Positions 1 through 8,687 are shown, numbered from the stretch's first letter. The stretch is DNA of 64,000 nt from Rhizobium herbae (GCF_019511375.1 NZ_JAEUAO010000004.1:186001-250000), one strand, 5' to 3'. Notes: generated by a model not told the origin, from the letters alone. Numbers and translations are program-made.

Positions 1-111
1 TTCGACAGCTTCTCGGCCTTCCGCAAGCGCGTCCACTGCACGATCGACGAAACCGGCCGGACGGTCGAAAAGACGTCGAACGGAAGGCCGCATGTCGAAC
101 TGATGTGGTGA
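1..111 (+). CDS. C-terminal end of an unidentified protein (partial)
   Basis: An open frame enters from the left edge and ends at TGA 109-111, giving 36 residues that finish in HVELMW. The coding frame is inferred from its good codon use and from its convergent arrangement with the WD40 gene, whose stop lies about 50 bases further on. Too little is visible to name a family. The start and most of the gene lie outside the window. Confidence 0.5.
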   Translation, partial: FDSFSAFRKRVHCTIDETGRTVEKTSNGRPHVELMW

Positions 112-160
112 TCATCGCGCGCCTTCGCGGCCCGCGATGTCTGTTTTCCGCAACAGGAGA

Positions 161-1150
161 TCAGGCGGCGATATCGACCACGCCGCAATCGCCGGCTTCC
201 GAGCCGAAAGCGAGTTGCCGGCCGTTCTTGCTCCAGGCCATGGCGGTGATGGCGCCCTTGCCGGGGCGGCGCAGCAGCACTTCCTTGCTGTCTGCGAAGC
301 GGACGACGAGGATCATGCCGTCGGCATAGCCGATTGCCGCGATCTCCTCGACCGGGTGGCAGGCGACCTGGGTGACCATGATATTGGCGCGGGTGCCGAG
401 TTCGAGCGGCGCCTTGCCCATCGGTCCGTCCTTGGCCTGGAAAGGCCAGACGATGGCAGCTGGTGCCCCGGAGGAAGCGAGCCATTTGCCCTTGACCGAC
501 CAGGATGTCGATTTCACCTTGGCCGGATAGCCGGTCATGCGCATGTGGCGCGTTTCGGCGCCGGGCTTGGTGTCGAGCTTCCAGCCGTGCAGGGCGTTTT
601 CCTGCATGGTGGTGACGACGAAGCGGCCGTCGGGCGAGAAGGTGACGCCGGTATGGGCGCCCTTCCATTCAAGTGCCGTCGGCTGCCCGGCCATTGCGAC
701 CCAGTGGAGCGACACGCCGTTGTAACGGGCAAGCGCGATGCGCATCCCCTTTGGCGCGAAGGCGATGCCTTCGACGGTGCGCTCCTCGGTGAAATCCTTG
801 ACAGAACCGTCGGCGAGGCGGACATGCGCCGTCTTGCCGTAGGCATAGCCGACAGACCCCTGCGGGCCGGCGGCGACCTGAGAGATCCATTTGCGCGGGA
901 CGCTGGCGATTTCGGTCGTCGTCCCGTCCGCCTTGACGCGCAGCACCTTGCCGTCCTCGCCGCCGGTCAGCAGCGTGTCGGTCGCTTCGTCGCGCACGCA
1001 GCAGAGAAGGCCATCGTGGGCTTTCACGGTCTTGTGGCCATGGTCGAGGCGATGGATCAGGCCGGAGGATTCGGCAAAGAACGGCACTTCGCCGAGAAAG
1101 GCCACGCCCGCGACGTGGCCTTCGAGATCAAGGGGAGCAACTGTCGGCAT
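161..1150 (-). CDS. WD40-repeat protein linked to a CobW GTPase
   Basis: A 329-residue protein with repeated beta-propeller-like segments such as HDGLLCCVRDEATDTLLTGG and FSPDGRFVVTTM, spaced about 40 residues apart over the whole length. There is no signal peptide or membrane segment, so it is probably a cytoplasmic scaffold. Its ATG overlaps the TGA of the upstream GTPase gene (ATGA at 1149-1152), so the two are translationally coupled and probably act together. The link to metal handling is inferred only from that partner. WD40 proteins have no fixed enzymatic role, so the exact function is unknown. Confidence 0.85.
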   Translation of the reverse strand: MPTVAPLDLEGHVAGVAFLGEVPFFAESSGLIHRLDHGHKTVKAHDGLLCCVRDEATDTLLTGGEDGKVLRVKADGTTTEIASVPRKWISQVAAGPQGSVGYAYGKTAHVRLADGSVKDFTEERTVEGIAFAPKGMRIALARYNGVSLHWVAMAGQPTALEWKGAHTGVTFSPDGRFVVTTMQENALHGWKLDTKPGAETRHMRMTGYPAKVKSTSWSVKGKWLASSGAPAAIVWPFQAKDGPMGKAPLELGTRANIMVTQVACHPVEEIAAIGYADGMILVVRFADSKEVLLRRPGKGAITAMAWSKNGRQLAFGSEAGDCGVVDIAA

Positions 1151-2256
1151 CAGTGCGCTGCGGCCTCGGCGGGAGTGGCCTCGCAGGCCTTGAAGGTGCG
1201 TTCGAGCTTCTCGCGGTCAAGCTCGCGGCCGATGAAGACGAGGCGGCTTTCGCGCTTCTCGCCGTCCTTCCACCGCCGCTGGTGGTCGCCCTCGATGATC
1301 ATGTGCACACCCTGGACGACATAGCGTTCCTCGTCGCCCTTGAAGGCGATGATGCCCTTGAGCCGCAGGATGTTCGGGCCTTCCGTCTGGGTGATCTTCT
1401 GGATCCAGGGGAAGAAACGGTCCGGATTCATCTCGCCGCCGCGCAGCGAAACGGATTGCACCGTGACGTCGTGGATCGGCGAGGGGCCGTGGTCATGATG
1501 ATGGTGGTCATGGCCATGATGGTCGTGATCATGATGGTGGTGGTCGTGGGTGCAATCCGGGCCACAGGCGTGGTCATGATCGTGGTCGTGATCGTCCTGA
1601 TCGAGAAAATGCGGGTCGTTTTCCAGCGCCCGTTCCAGATTGAAGGCACCCTGGTCGAGAACCTTCGTCAGGTCGATCTCGGAGCGTTCGGTCCGATGGA
1701 TGCGGGCGGTCGGGTTGATGACGCGGACGGTTGCCTCGACCTTCGCCAGTTCTTCCGGCGTCACCAGGTCGGTCTTGTTCAGGAGCACGACATCGGCAAA
1801 GGCGATCTGGTCTTCCGCTTCGCGGCTGTCCTTGAGGCGCAACGGCAGATGCTTGGCGTCGACGAGCGCGACGACCGCGTCGAGCTCGGTCTTGGCGCGC
1901 ACATCGTCGTCCATGAAGAAGGTCTGGGCAACGGGGACGGGATCGGCAAGGCCGGTGGTTTCGACGATGATCGCATCGAAGCGGCCGGGACGACGCATCA
2001 GGCCTTCGACGACGCGGATCAGGTCGCCGCGCACGGTGCAACAGACACAGCCATTGTTCATCTCGTAGATCTCTTCGTCGGATTCGACGATCAGGTCGTT
2101 GTCGATGCCGATCTCACCGAATTCATTGACGATGACGGCATATTTCCGGCCATGGTTCTCCGAAAGAATGCGGTTGAGCAGCGTCGTCTTGCCGGCGCCG
2201 AGATAGCCGGTGAGCACAGTAACGGGAATGGGCTTGGCGGTGGTTGCTTCGGTCAT
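1150..2256 (-). CDS. CobW/COG0523-family GTP-binding metallochaperone with His-rich insert
   Basis: A 368-residue G3E-family GTPase. The P-loop GYLGAGKTT is at residues 17-25, the metal-binding CXCC motif (GCVCC) at 68-72 and the NKTD guanine-specificity motif about residue 160. A long His/Asp-rich stretch with an embedded Cys pair follows at roughly 225-275, then the CobW C-terminal domain. COG0523 proteins insert or traffic zinc, cobalt or other metals using GTP; the His-rich linker favours zinc or nickel but does not prove it. It is translated just before the WD40 gene, with overlapping stop and start. No recognisable Zur box was seen upstream. Confidence 0.9.
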   Translation of the reverse strand: MTEATTAKPIPVTVLTGYLGAGKTTLLNRILSENHGRKYAVIVNEFGEIGIDNDLIVESDEEIYEMNNGCVCCTVRGDLIRVVEGLMRRPGRFDAIIVETTGLADPVPVAQTFFMDDDVRAKTELDAVVALVDAKHLPLRLKDSREAEDQIAFADVVLLNKTDLVTPEELAKVEATVRVINPTARIHRTERSEIDLTKVLDQGAFNLERALENDPHFLDQDDHDHDHDHACGPDCTHDHHHHDHDHHGHDHHHHDHGPSPIHDVTVQSVSLRGGEMNPDRFFPWIQKITQTEGPNILRLKGIIAFKGDEERYVVQGVHMIIEGDHQRRWKDGEKRESRLVFIGRELDREKLERTFKACEATPAEAAAH

Positions 2257-2400
2257 GGGGAAACCTCAAGAAAATTCGGGATGCGTCGGCATCGGTTGGT
2301 GCTGATATAGGAGATGGAACGCGCCAGCGCAAATGCCAGGCCCGTATTCTTCCGCGCGTCTTGCCGGTGTCGACAGTTCGTGGTCGATGGTCGCCCGTTG

Positions 2401-3192
2401 CTATCGGAATATAGACACATCGAAGGCCGCGACATCCTCCAGCAGATCGATGATCCCGCAAACCACGTGAGCGATCAGTTGCTCGCCCCGCTCGGCCGTT
2501 GCGGCTGCAGCATCGCCGGCGACGCCCGCCTCGTTCAGGTCCGACATTTTCCAGCCGAAGGCGTGTGGGCCATAGGCGCGCAGGTGCTTGTAGCGTTCGG
2601 CAAAATCGCTCTGGGCCGACCCGAATCGTGCCGCTTTCGCCATGTCAACCTTATCGGGATGAAGCGCCAGCATCACCGACGTTTCGATATTGCCGCCGTG
2701 AATGTCGATCGCCTTGTCCTGCGGCTTGATCCAGCCGTCCGGCTGGCCGAAGCGCGTCCAGCTCGTCGCGACCGCCAGCATGTTGAACCGCACCCGGGCT
2801 TCCGTGGTGACGATCGTCATCAAGGACGAATTGCCGCCATGGGCGTTCAGCATGACGAATTTGCGGATGCCCTTTTGGTGCAGGTCCTGCGCGATCCCGA
2901 GCCACCGTCCTACCGCCTCGTCGTAGGCGAGCGAGCGTGTGCCGTCGAAGTCCATGTGCTCGATCGAGTAGCCGACCGGTTCCGCCGGCAGGAAAGTCAC
3001 GGGCAAAGCGGGTGATAGTCGGCCGATCAACCGCTCGACCAGCCCCTCGGCAATCAGCGTATCGGTGTCGAAGGGCAGGTGGGGTCCATGCTGTTCGGTC
3101 GCACCCAGCGGCAGCACCGCGATCCAGTCTGCCCGGGTCGCAGGAGCAAGATCGGAATCATTGTCTTTCCAACGGGGTGCAGGGAATGCCAT
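2401..3192 (-). CDS. Creatininase-family amidohydrolase
   Basis: A 263-residue protein with the creatininase-fold motifs: LPLGATEQHGPHLP at about 27-40 (Glu33 and His35 are candidate metal ligands), NAHGGN near 118 and HGGNIETS near 165. The family includes creatinine amidohydrolase, MftE-type peptidases and FAPy deformylases, all metal-dependent hydrolases of cyclic or linear amides. The exact substrate cannot be read from the sequence. It lies upstream of the CobW gene on the same strand, 144 bases away, and is divergent from a MarR-type regulator 94 bases away, which may control it. Confidence 0.85.
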   Translation of the reverse strand: MAFPAPRWKDNDSDLAPATRADWIAVLPLGATEQHGPHLPFDTDTLIAEGLVERLIGRLSPALPVTFLPAEPVGYSIEHMDFDGTRSLAYDEAVGRWLGIAQDLHQKGIRKFVMLNAHGGNSSLMTIVTTEARVRFNMLAVATSWTRFGQPDGWIKPQDKAIDIHGGNIETSVMLALHPDKVDMAKAARFGSAQSDFAERYKHLRAYGPHAFGWKMSDLNEAGVAGDAAAATAERGEQLIAHVVCGIIDLLEDVAAFDVSIFR

Positions 3193-3210
3193 GCTTGCGT
3201 CAGCCCTTCG

Positions 3211-3246
3211 GTCATACTTGCGGTGTAGGTATTATTCGAGTCATAC
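3211..3246. promoter_or_regulatory. Candidate paired regulator half-sites
   Basis: The heptamer GTCATAC occurs twice in the same orientation, at 3211-3217 and 3240-3246, 29 bases apart (close to three helical turns), inside the 94-base gap between the divergent creatininase and MarR genes. It could be a binding site, but no factor can be assigned. Confidence 0.3.
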
Positions 3247-3286
3247 AGTGGACAGGTGGCCGCGCAAGAAATTTGGTGGAGGACCA

Positions 3287-3787
3287 ATGGGAAAGAAGAA
3301 CAAGGCCGAGAAAAAAACCAAAAACGGCAAGAAAAAACATCAGGACGTTGCCGTCGAGGCCCAGGATCTTGCCTCCGTGCTGGTGCAGGCGGCGCGCTCA
3401 ATGCGCACCGTGTTGTCGCGCAATCTACTTGAAAGCGGTCTTTATGCAGGTCAGGACGGCGTGATGCTGGCGCTTGCCGAAACCGACGGGCTGACGGCAG
3501 GGGTGCTGGCCATGAAGCTCGGCGTCAAGGCGCCGACCATGACCCGCACGATCGGCCGCATGGAGGCGCAGGGCTTTCTGGAACGGCGGGCGGACGAGGA
3601 GGATGCCCGGCTGACCAAGGTCTACCTGACCACCAGCGGCCGCGACCGCCTCCAGACGATCGCCGCCGCAGGCAAAACCTCCGAGGAAATCGCCACCAAG
3701 GGCCTGAGCGAAAAGCAGATCAAGACGCTGATGAAGCTGCTGCGCGTCGTCGACGGCAATCTCCAGAGCACCGGCGCGGTGGAATAA
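3287..3787 (+). CDS. MarR-family transcriptional regulator with lysine-rich N-terminus
   Basis: A 166-residue winged-helix regulator. I chose the ATG at 3287 because GGTGGAGGA lies just upstream; a longer in-frame reading from 3065 runs through the divergent promoter region. The MarR core is clear: AGVLAMKLGVKAPTMTRTIG forms the recognition helix region and FLERRADEEDARLTKVYLT the wing. Nine lysines fall in the first 17 residues, an unusual basic tail. It is divergent from the creatininase gene. Ligand and targets are unknown. Confidence 0.85.
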   Translation: MGKKNKAEKKTKNGKKKHQDVAVEAQDLASVLVQAARSMRTVLSRNLLESGLYAGQDGVMLALAETDGLTAGVLAMKLGVKAPTMTRTIGRMEAQGFLERRADEEDARLTKVYLTTSGRDRLQTIAAAGKTSEEIATKGLSEKQIKTLMKLLRVVDGNLQSTGAVE

Positions 3788-3827
3788 TTCTGAAGAACGC
3801 GCCACAATTTGGCGATTGCAGTGCTAA

Positions 3828-3842
3828 TTTAAACAGTTTAAA
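3828..3842. promoter_or_regulatory. Palindromic operator upstream of lacI-type gene
   Basis: TTTAAACAGTTTAAA is a perfect 7-base inverted repeat around one central base, placed 48 bases before the GTG of the LacI-family regulator. The position and symmetry suit an autoregulatory LacI-type operator, but these operators usually have a CG centre, so this is inference. Confidence 0.45.
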
Positions 3843-3890
3843 GAGGATTTAAAAATACCGGTGCCAAACCGGGAAGCTGAAGGGGGAAAC

Positions 3891-4919
3891 GTGGCGCAGA
3901 AGATCAAGCTCTCAACCATTGCCGAAACGCTTGGGGTCTCCACGGCGACCGTTTCACTGGCATTGCGCGACAGCCCGCTCGTTGCCGCCATCACCCGCGA
4001 CAAGATCAAGGACCAGGCGCGGGCGCTCGGTTATATCTACAACCGCCGCGCCGCCAGCCTGCGCACATCCCGCTCCGGCATCATCGGCGTCGTCGTGCAC
4101 GACATCATGAACCCGTTCTACGGCGAGATCCTCAAGGCCATCGAGGCCGAACTCGATCGCGACCGGCAGACGTTCATTCTTTCCAACCACTATGATTCCG
4201 TCGAAAAGCAGCGCGCCTTCATCGAGACCCTGCTGCAACTGGGCGGCGACGGGGTCATCATGTCGCCGGCCATCGGCACGCCGCCGGAGGACATCCGCCT
4301 TGCCGAAGACAACGGCATGCCGGCGGTGCTGATCGCCCGCTCGATCGAAGGTCTCGACGTACCGATCTTCCGCGGTGACGACGCCTATGGCATCTCGCTG
4401 GCCACCAATCACCTGATCAGCCTCGGGCACCGCGTCATTGCTATGGTCGGCGGCACGGATCAGACGTCGACTGGCCGCGACCGCTATCAGGGCTATGTCA
4501 ATGCGCTGCGCAAGGCCAATATCGATGTCGATGCGAACCTGCGCATTCCCGGCCCTCGCTCGATGCAGGGCGGCTTCGAGGCGGCGGTACATCTCTTGTC
4601 CCTGCCGCAGAAACCGACCGCGGTCGTCTGCTGGAACGATCTCGTCGCCATCGGCATGATGAACGGCATTGCCCGCGCCGGCCTCGTCCCCGGACGCGAT
4701 GTGTCGGTCACCGGTTACGACGACCTCGAGGAAGCCTCGATTGCGACGCCGGCGCTCACTACCGTCTGGAACGGCCAGTCTGATGTCGGCCGCAGCGCCG
4801 CGCGCGCCCTGCTCGACAAGCTCAACGGCAGCCACGAGCCGGACGGCATCCATCTCATCAAGCCCGAAATGCGGATCCGCCAGTCGACGGGCCCGCTTCG
4901 GCCGCCTTCAACCGAATAA
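3891..4919 (+). CDS. LacI-family transcriptional regulator
   Basis: A 342-residue protein from GTG 3891, preceded by AGGGGGAAAC; a GTG at 3861 would add ten residues but lacks as good a ribosome site. The N-terminal helix-turn-helix KIKLSTIAETLGVSTATVSL and the hinge (ALGYIYNRRAASLRT) are typical. They are followed by a periplasmic-binding-protein-like sensor domain (IIGVVVHDIMNPFYGEIL, and GYDDLEEASIATPALTTV near the end). It probably responds to a sugar or sugar acid. The hydroxyacid dehydrogenase starts 28 bases downstream on the same strand and is the likely target. Confidence 0.92.
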   Translation: MAQKIKLSTIAETLGVSTATVSLALRDSPLVAAITRDKIKDQARALGYIYNRRAASLRTSRSGIIGVVVHDIMNPFYGEILKAIEAELDRDRQTFILSNHYDSVEKQRAFIETLLQLGGDGVIMSPAIGTPPEDIRLAEDNGMPAVLIARSIEGLDVPIFRGDDAYGISLATNHLISLGHRVIAMVGGTDQTSTGRDRYQGYVNALRKANIDVDANLRIPGPRSMQGGFEAAVHLLSLPQKPTAVVCWNDLVAIGMMNGIARAGLVPGRDVSVTGYDDLEEASIATPALTTVWNGQSDVGRSAARALLDKLNGSHEPDGIHLIKPEMRIRQSTGPLRPPSTE

Positions 4920-4947
4920 TCCGATCCGATCCCGGAAGGAGCGAAAG

Positions 4948-5919
4948 ATGCCGCAAGGCCGCCCCCGTATTCTTGTGCCTGGAAGGATGAACAAGCGTGT
5001 GCTCGATCGCCTGCCGGATCATTTTGCGACGGTCTTCGTCTCGGCCGCCGATCCTGCACTCATCACCGCCGACATCGCTGCCGGTGTCTCCGGCGTCGCG
5101 GTGCAGGGAAAATGCCCCAACGATTTCATCGATGCGCTGCCCAACCTGGAAATCATTGCGAATTTCGGCGTCGGCTATGACGGCGTCGATGCCGCACATG
5201 CGGCAAAGCGCGGCGTCGTCGTCACCAACACGCCGGATGTGCTGACGGAAGAAGTGGCGGACACGGCGATCGGCCTGCTCATCAATACGGTGCGTCAGCT
5301 TCCTGCCGCCGAGCAATGGCTGCGGCAGGGGCGCTGGCCGAGCGAGGGCGCCTTTGCCCTGACGCCGCTGACGCTGCGCGGCCGCACCGTCGGCCTCTAC
5401 GGGCTCGGCCGTATCGGGCTCGCAATCGCCAGGCGTCTCGAAAGCTTCGGCCTTGCCATCGCCTATCATACCCGCACGCCGCGCCCGGGCCTCCTTTACC
5501 GCCATTTTCCGACGCTGAAGGCGATGGCGGAGGCGGTCGACACGATCATCGTCATCGTGCCGAACACCGAAGCCACCCACCGGACCGTCAATGCCGAGAT
5601 TCTGCAGGCGCTCGGGCCACAGGGGGTGCTGATCAATATCGGGCGTGGCGCGACCGTGGATGAGGCGGCACTTGCCGATGCGCTGCAGCGTGGTGTCATC
5701 GCCGCGGCCGGTCTCGACGTATTCGAGAACGAACCCTATGTGCCGGACGCGCTTTTGGCGCTGCCCAACGTTTCGCTGCTGCCGCATGTCGGATCGGCCT
5801 CGCAGGCGACGCGCAACGCCATGGCCGATCTGGTTGTCGACAATCTGATCGCCTGGTTCGAGACGGGCGCCGCGCTGACCCCTGTGGATGAGACGCCGTT
5901 CACCCGTAAGATCGCCTGA
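4948..5919 (+). CDS. D-2-hydroxyacid dehydrogenase (glyoxylate/hydroxypyruvate reductase type)
   Basis: A 323-residue NAD(P)-dependent oxidoreductase. ATG 4948 follows GGAAGGAGCG. The catalytic triad of the family is present: Arg in NIGRGATVDE, Glu in DVFENEP and His in LPHVGSAS. The Rossmann glycine motif GLYGLGRIGLAIARR lies in the middle. The length and sequence suit GhrB/hydroxypyruvate reductases that reduce glyoxylate, hydroxypyruvate or 2-keto sugar acids. It is probably co-transcribed with the LacI-family gene. The exact substrate is not determinable. Confidence 0.88.
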   Translation: MPQGRPRILVPGRMNKRVLDRLPDHFATVFVSAADPALITADIAAGVSGVAVQGKCPNDFIDALPNLEIIANFGVGYDGVDAAHAAKRGVVVTNTPDVLTEEVADTAIGLLINTVRQLPAAEQWLRQGRWPSEGAFALTPLTLRGRTVGLYGLGRIGLAIARRLESFGLAIAYHTRTPRPGLLYRHFPTLKAMAEAVDTIIVIVPNTEATHRTVNAEILQALGPQGVLINIGRGATVDEAALADALQRGVIAAAGLDVFENEPYVPDALLALPNVSLLPHVGSASQATRNAMADLVVDNLIAWFETGAALTPVDETPFTRKIA

Positions 5920-5937
5920 AGGGACCGGGCAGGACCG

Positions 5938-6696
5938 TCAGCTCTTCGCCTTCGAGGCGGCATAGGCGCGAACCGCGTCGCCGAAAGCCTGAAACAGGGT
6001 CGATGAGGGGCGGTCCTGGCCGACCCAGTATTCCGGGTGCCATTGCACGCCGACGGCAAAGGCCTTTGCGTCGATCACCGACACGGCCTCGATGGTCCCG
6101 TCTTCGGCGATGGCTTCGACGGCGAGACGCGGTGCGGCCTCGGAGATCGCCTGCCGGTGCAGCGAATTCACCTGCACCTCGCCGGTCCCGAGAACGGAAG
6201 CAAGGCAGCTTCCTTCCTTGACGATGACCTTCTGGCGGATGCCGTAGGCGATATCGAGTTCCTGCACATCCGGCTTGCGGTGATCCCAGATACCGGGCCT
6301 TTCGTGGATCTCGCTTGCCAGCGTGCCGCCCAGCGCGACGTTCAGTTCCTGAATGCCGCGGCAGATGGCGAGCAGCGGCACGCCGCGCTCCAGCGCCCGC
6401 CGGATCAGCGGAAGGCTCGTCGCGTCGCGGCCCGGATCGAACGGCCCGTCCGCTTCGGTGGCTTGCTTGCCATAGAGCGAGGGATGCACATTGCTGCGTG
6501 ACCCGCTGACGAGCACGCCGTCGACGCGGTCGAGGATTTCATCGGTGTCGTTGCCGGTCTCGAGCGCCGGCACCAGGAAAGTCATCACGCCGGAGCCTTC
6601 GACGGCGGCGCGGACATATTGATGTGGCGTGGCATGCCAGACGTTGCCGTCGATGGTCCTGAAATCGGCCGGTATGGCAACAACAGGTTTGGGCAT
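5938..6696 (-). CDS. Gamma-glutamyl-GABA hydrolase-like class I amidotransferase (peptidase C26, PuuD-like)
   Basis: A 252-residue protein beginning MPKPVVAIPADF at 6696 with TGGAGACC upstream; an open frame continues further upstream but lacks that ribosome site. The nucleophile elbow LAICRGIQELNVALGG and the QWHPEYW motif carry the Cys and His of the triad. Members hydrolyse gamma-glutamyl-gamma-aminobutyrate in putrescine breakdown or related gamma-glutamyl amides. No other putrescine genes are nearby, so the pathway is not confirmed. It converges on the dehydrogenase gene with only 18 bases between the stops. Confidence 0.85.
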   Translation of the reverse strand: MPKPVVAIPADFRTIDGNVWHATPHQYVRAAVEGSGVMTFLVPALETGNDTDEILDRVDGVLVSGSRSNVHPSLYGKQATEADGPFDPGRDATSLPLIRRALERGVPLLAICRGIQELNVALGGTLASEIHERPGIWDHRKPDVQELDIAYGIRQKVIVKEGSCLASVLGTGEVQVNSLHRQAISEAAPRLAVEAIAEDGTIEAVSVIDAKAFAVGVQWHPEYWVGQDRPSSTLFQAFGDAVRAYAASKAKS

Positions 6697-7054
6697 TGCG
6701 GGTCTCCAGCTGTGGCTTCGGTCCACTCTCGGCGACTCGAAGCCTCTTTTCACGTCTCTTGCCATTGCTCTCAGGCGCGAAACAAAAGTCAACTCTCCTT
6801 GTCACCCAATGTTTCCGTCCCTTGTGCAGATGCGCGTCGGATTTTGCCCTGCTTTACCGCGTCCTCATGTCGCTGGCCTGTCTCCCGCCTGCCTCCCGGT
6901 TTCCGTTGCGCTCAGCTGTCACATTGTGTAAGGGCAGCTATGCGTAATTGGCAGCTTGCGGCACGCAGATGCGCATGCAATGAATTTTGAGACGAGGCAT
7001 GGTGCCCGCCGGCCTGTTAAGTGCGGTGCCATGGTATCCAGGGAGACATGCATC
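6697..7054. other. Intergenic region, divergent promoters
   Basis: This stretch of about 360 bases separates the PuuD-like gene (minus) from the oxidase subunit IV gene (plus). It must hold divergent promoters. I found no convincing coding frame, hairpin with a U-run, or repeat in it. Confidence 0.5.
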
Positions 7055-7279
7055 ATGGCTGAACATCATTCGGGACCGGTCGAAACGGGCGCGCCGATGG
7101 ACTATTCCGAACACGAGAAGACCTACAACTTCTTCATCGAAGCTACGAAGTTCGGGACGCTGTTCTGCGCGGCGCTGTTGATCGCCATGGCCGCCGCGTT
7201 CTTCACGACTGCCGGCTTCTTTACCGCGCTCGTGCTGTTCATCCTCCTCAACCTTGCCGGCTTCGTGCTTCTGCGCTGA
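7055..7279 (+). CDS. aa3-type cytochrome c oxidase subunit IV-like small membrane protein
   Basis: A 74-residue protein. The ATG at 7055 follows GGGAG at 7041-7045. The N-terminal half is hydrophilic with the family signature MDYSEHEKTYNFFIEATKFG. The rest is a hydrophobic segment FCAALLIAMAAAFF and a second FFTALVLFILLNLAGFVLL, giving two short membrane passes. It matches the bacterial aa3-oxidase subunit IV domain. No other oxidase gene is nearby; it precedes the transhydrogenase genes, an arrangement I recall from other Rhizobiales. Whether it serves the oxidase or the transhydrogenase is open. Confidence 0.8.
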   Translation: MAEHHSGPVETGAPMDYSEHEKTYNFFIEATKFGTLFCAALLIAMAAAFFTTAGFFTALVLFILLNLAGFVLLR

Positions 7280-7373
7280 TCGGCTTTCCAAAGTTTTGAC
7301 GAAGGCGGGCGCTTGGGAGCGAGTCCGTTTTCACTTGGTCCGTCCGGCGCGGACCTGGAAAGGCATGCCCGCG

Positions 7374-7392
7374 ACCGGCCGTTGCCGGTTTT
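7374..7392 (+). terminator. Weak hairpin after subunit IV gene
   Basis: ACCGGC-CGTT-GCCGGT is followed by TTT. The stem is six pairs with a short T run, so it may only attenuate read-through into pntAA. Confidence 0.35.
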
Positions 7393-7474
7393 GCGCGAAT
7401 ATCGAATGTGCGGGATATTTTGAGAGCTGGCGGTTCGGCCATGTTCCAAAATCCCGTCTCGGGGAGGAGAGCCT

Positions 7475-8626
7475 GTGGCAGAGATCGTATTCATACCCTT
7501 GGAGAGCTTCTCGGGCGAAGGCCGCGTTGCGGCGTCGCCGGAAAGCGTGAGGAAGCTGACGTCGCTCGGCTTCGACGTCGTCGTCGAGGCGGGTGCCGGG
7601 TTGCTGTCGCGCATTCCCGATGGCGAGTTCGAAAAGGCGGGTGCGCGGATCGGTTCTGCCGCTGACGCTGCGAGCGCCGATGTGGTGCTGAAGGTGCGCC
7701 GACCGTCCTCCTCCGAGGTCGCTTCCTACAAGTCGGGTGCGATCGTGCTGGCGATCATGGATCCTTATGGCAGCGAGCAGGCGCTTGCCGACATGGCGAG
7801 CGCCGGTGTTTCCGCTTTCGCCATGGAACTGATGCCGCGCATAACCCGGGCGCAGTCAATGGACGTCTTGTCGAGCCAGGCGAATCTTGCCGGCTACCAG
7901 GCGGTGATCGACGCTGCCTACGAATTCGACCGGGCGATGCCGATGATGATGACGGCGGCGGGCACGGTTCCGGCCGCCAAGGTGTTCGTCATGGGCGCCG
8001 GCGTCGCCGGCCTGCAGGCGATCGCGACGGCGCGCCGTCTCGGTGCCGTGGTTTCCGCCACCGACGTGCGCCCCGCCTCGAAGGAACAGGTCGCCTCGCT
8101 CGGCGCAAAGTTCATCGCGGTGGAAGACGAGGAATTCAAGGCGGCCGAAACCGCAGGCGGCTACGCCAAGGAAATGTCGGCCGAGTACAAGGCCAAGCAG
8201 GCGGCGCTGACCGCCGAGCATCTCGCCAAGCAGGACATCGTCATCACCACGGCGCTGGTCCCCGGGCGCCCGGCGCCGCGGCTCATCACCCGCGAGATGC
8301 TGAAGGCGATGAAGCCCGGCTCGGTGGCTGTCGATCTCGCCGTCGAGCGCGGCGGCAATGTCGAGGGCGCGGTCGCCGACCAGGTGGTCGAGGTCGAGGG
8401 GGTCAAGGTCGTCGGCTATCTGAACGTGCCCGGCCGCATCGCCGCCTCCGCCTCGTCGCTGTACGCCAAGAACCTCGTCACCTTCCTCGAGACCATGGTG
8501 TCCAAGGAGACCAAGGCGCTGGCGCTCAACGTCGAGGACGAGCTCGTCAAGGCGACGATGCTGACGCATGGCGGCGCCATCGTGCATCCGAATTTCGTGC
8601 CGGCCCCGGCCGCAGTCACCGCTTGA
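7475..8626 (+). CDS. pntAA: NAD(P) transhydrogenase subunit alpha part 1 (soluble NAD-binding domain)
   Basis: A 383-residue protein starting at GTG 7475 behind GGGGAGGAGAGCCT. It begins AEIVFIPLESFSGEGRVAASPESV, typical of the alanine dehydrogenase/PNT N-terminal domain. The Rossmann motif VFVMGAGVAGLQAIATARRLGAVV lies near residue 170. This is domain I of the proton-translocating transhydrogenase, which passes hydride between NADH and NADP+ at the inner face of the membrane. The alpha subunit is split into PntAA and PntAB, as usual in alphaproteobacteria. It forms an operon with the next two genes. Confidence 0.96.
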   Translation: MAEIVFIPLESFSGEGRVAASPESVRKLTSLGFDVVVEAGAGLLSRIPDGEFEKAGARIGSAADAASADVVLKVRRPSSSEVASYKSGAIVLAIMDPYGSEQALADMASAGVSAFAMELMPRITRAQSMDVLSSQANLAGYQAVIDAAYEFDRAMPMMMTAAGTVPAAKVFVMGAGVAGLQAIATARRLGAVVSATDVRPASKEQVASLGAKFIAVEDEEFKAAETAGGYAKEMSAEYKAKQAALTAEHLAKQDIVITTALVPGRPAPRLITREMLKAMKPGSVAVDLAVERGGNVEGAVADQVVEVEGVKVVGYLNVPGRIAASASSLYAKNLVTFLETMVSKETKALALNVEDELVKATMLTHGGAIVHPNFVPAPAAVTA

Positions 8627-8687
8627 GAATTGGAGAGGGCGGCTTGGCGCTTCGGGGGAAGCGCGGCCGTTCCAAGGGAGATGTTTG

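Noticed and set aside
1490-1600. CAT/GGT-rich low-complexity DNA resembling a tandem repeat
   Set aside because: It is the coding sequence of the His/Asp-rich linker of the CobW GTPase; the periodicity comes from His and Asp codons.
3800-3842. Possible CtrA site (TTAA-N7-TTAA) upstream of the LacI-type gene
   Set aside because: The two TTAA are only five bases apart, so the spacing does not fit. The palindrome explains the sequence better.
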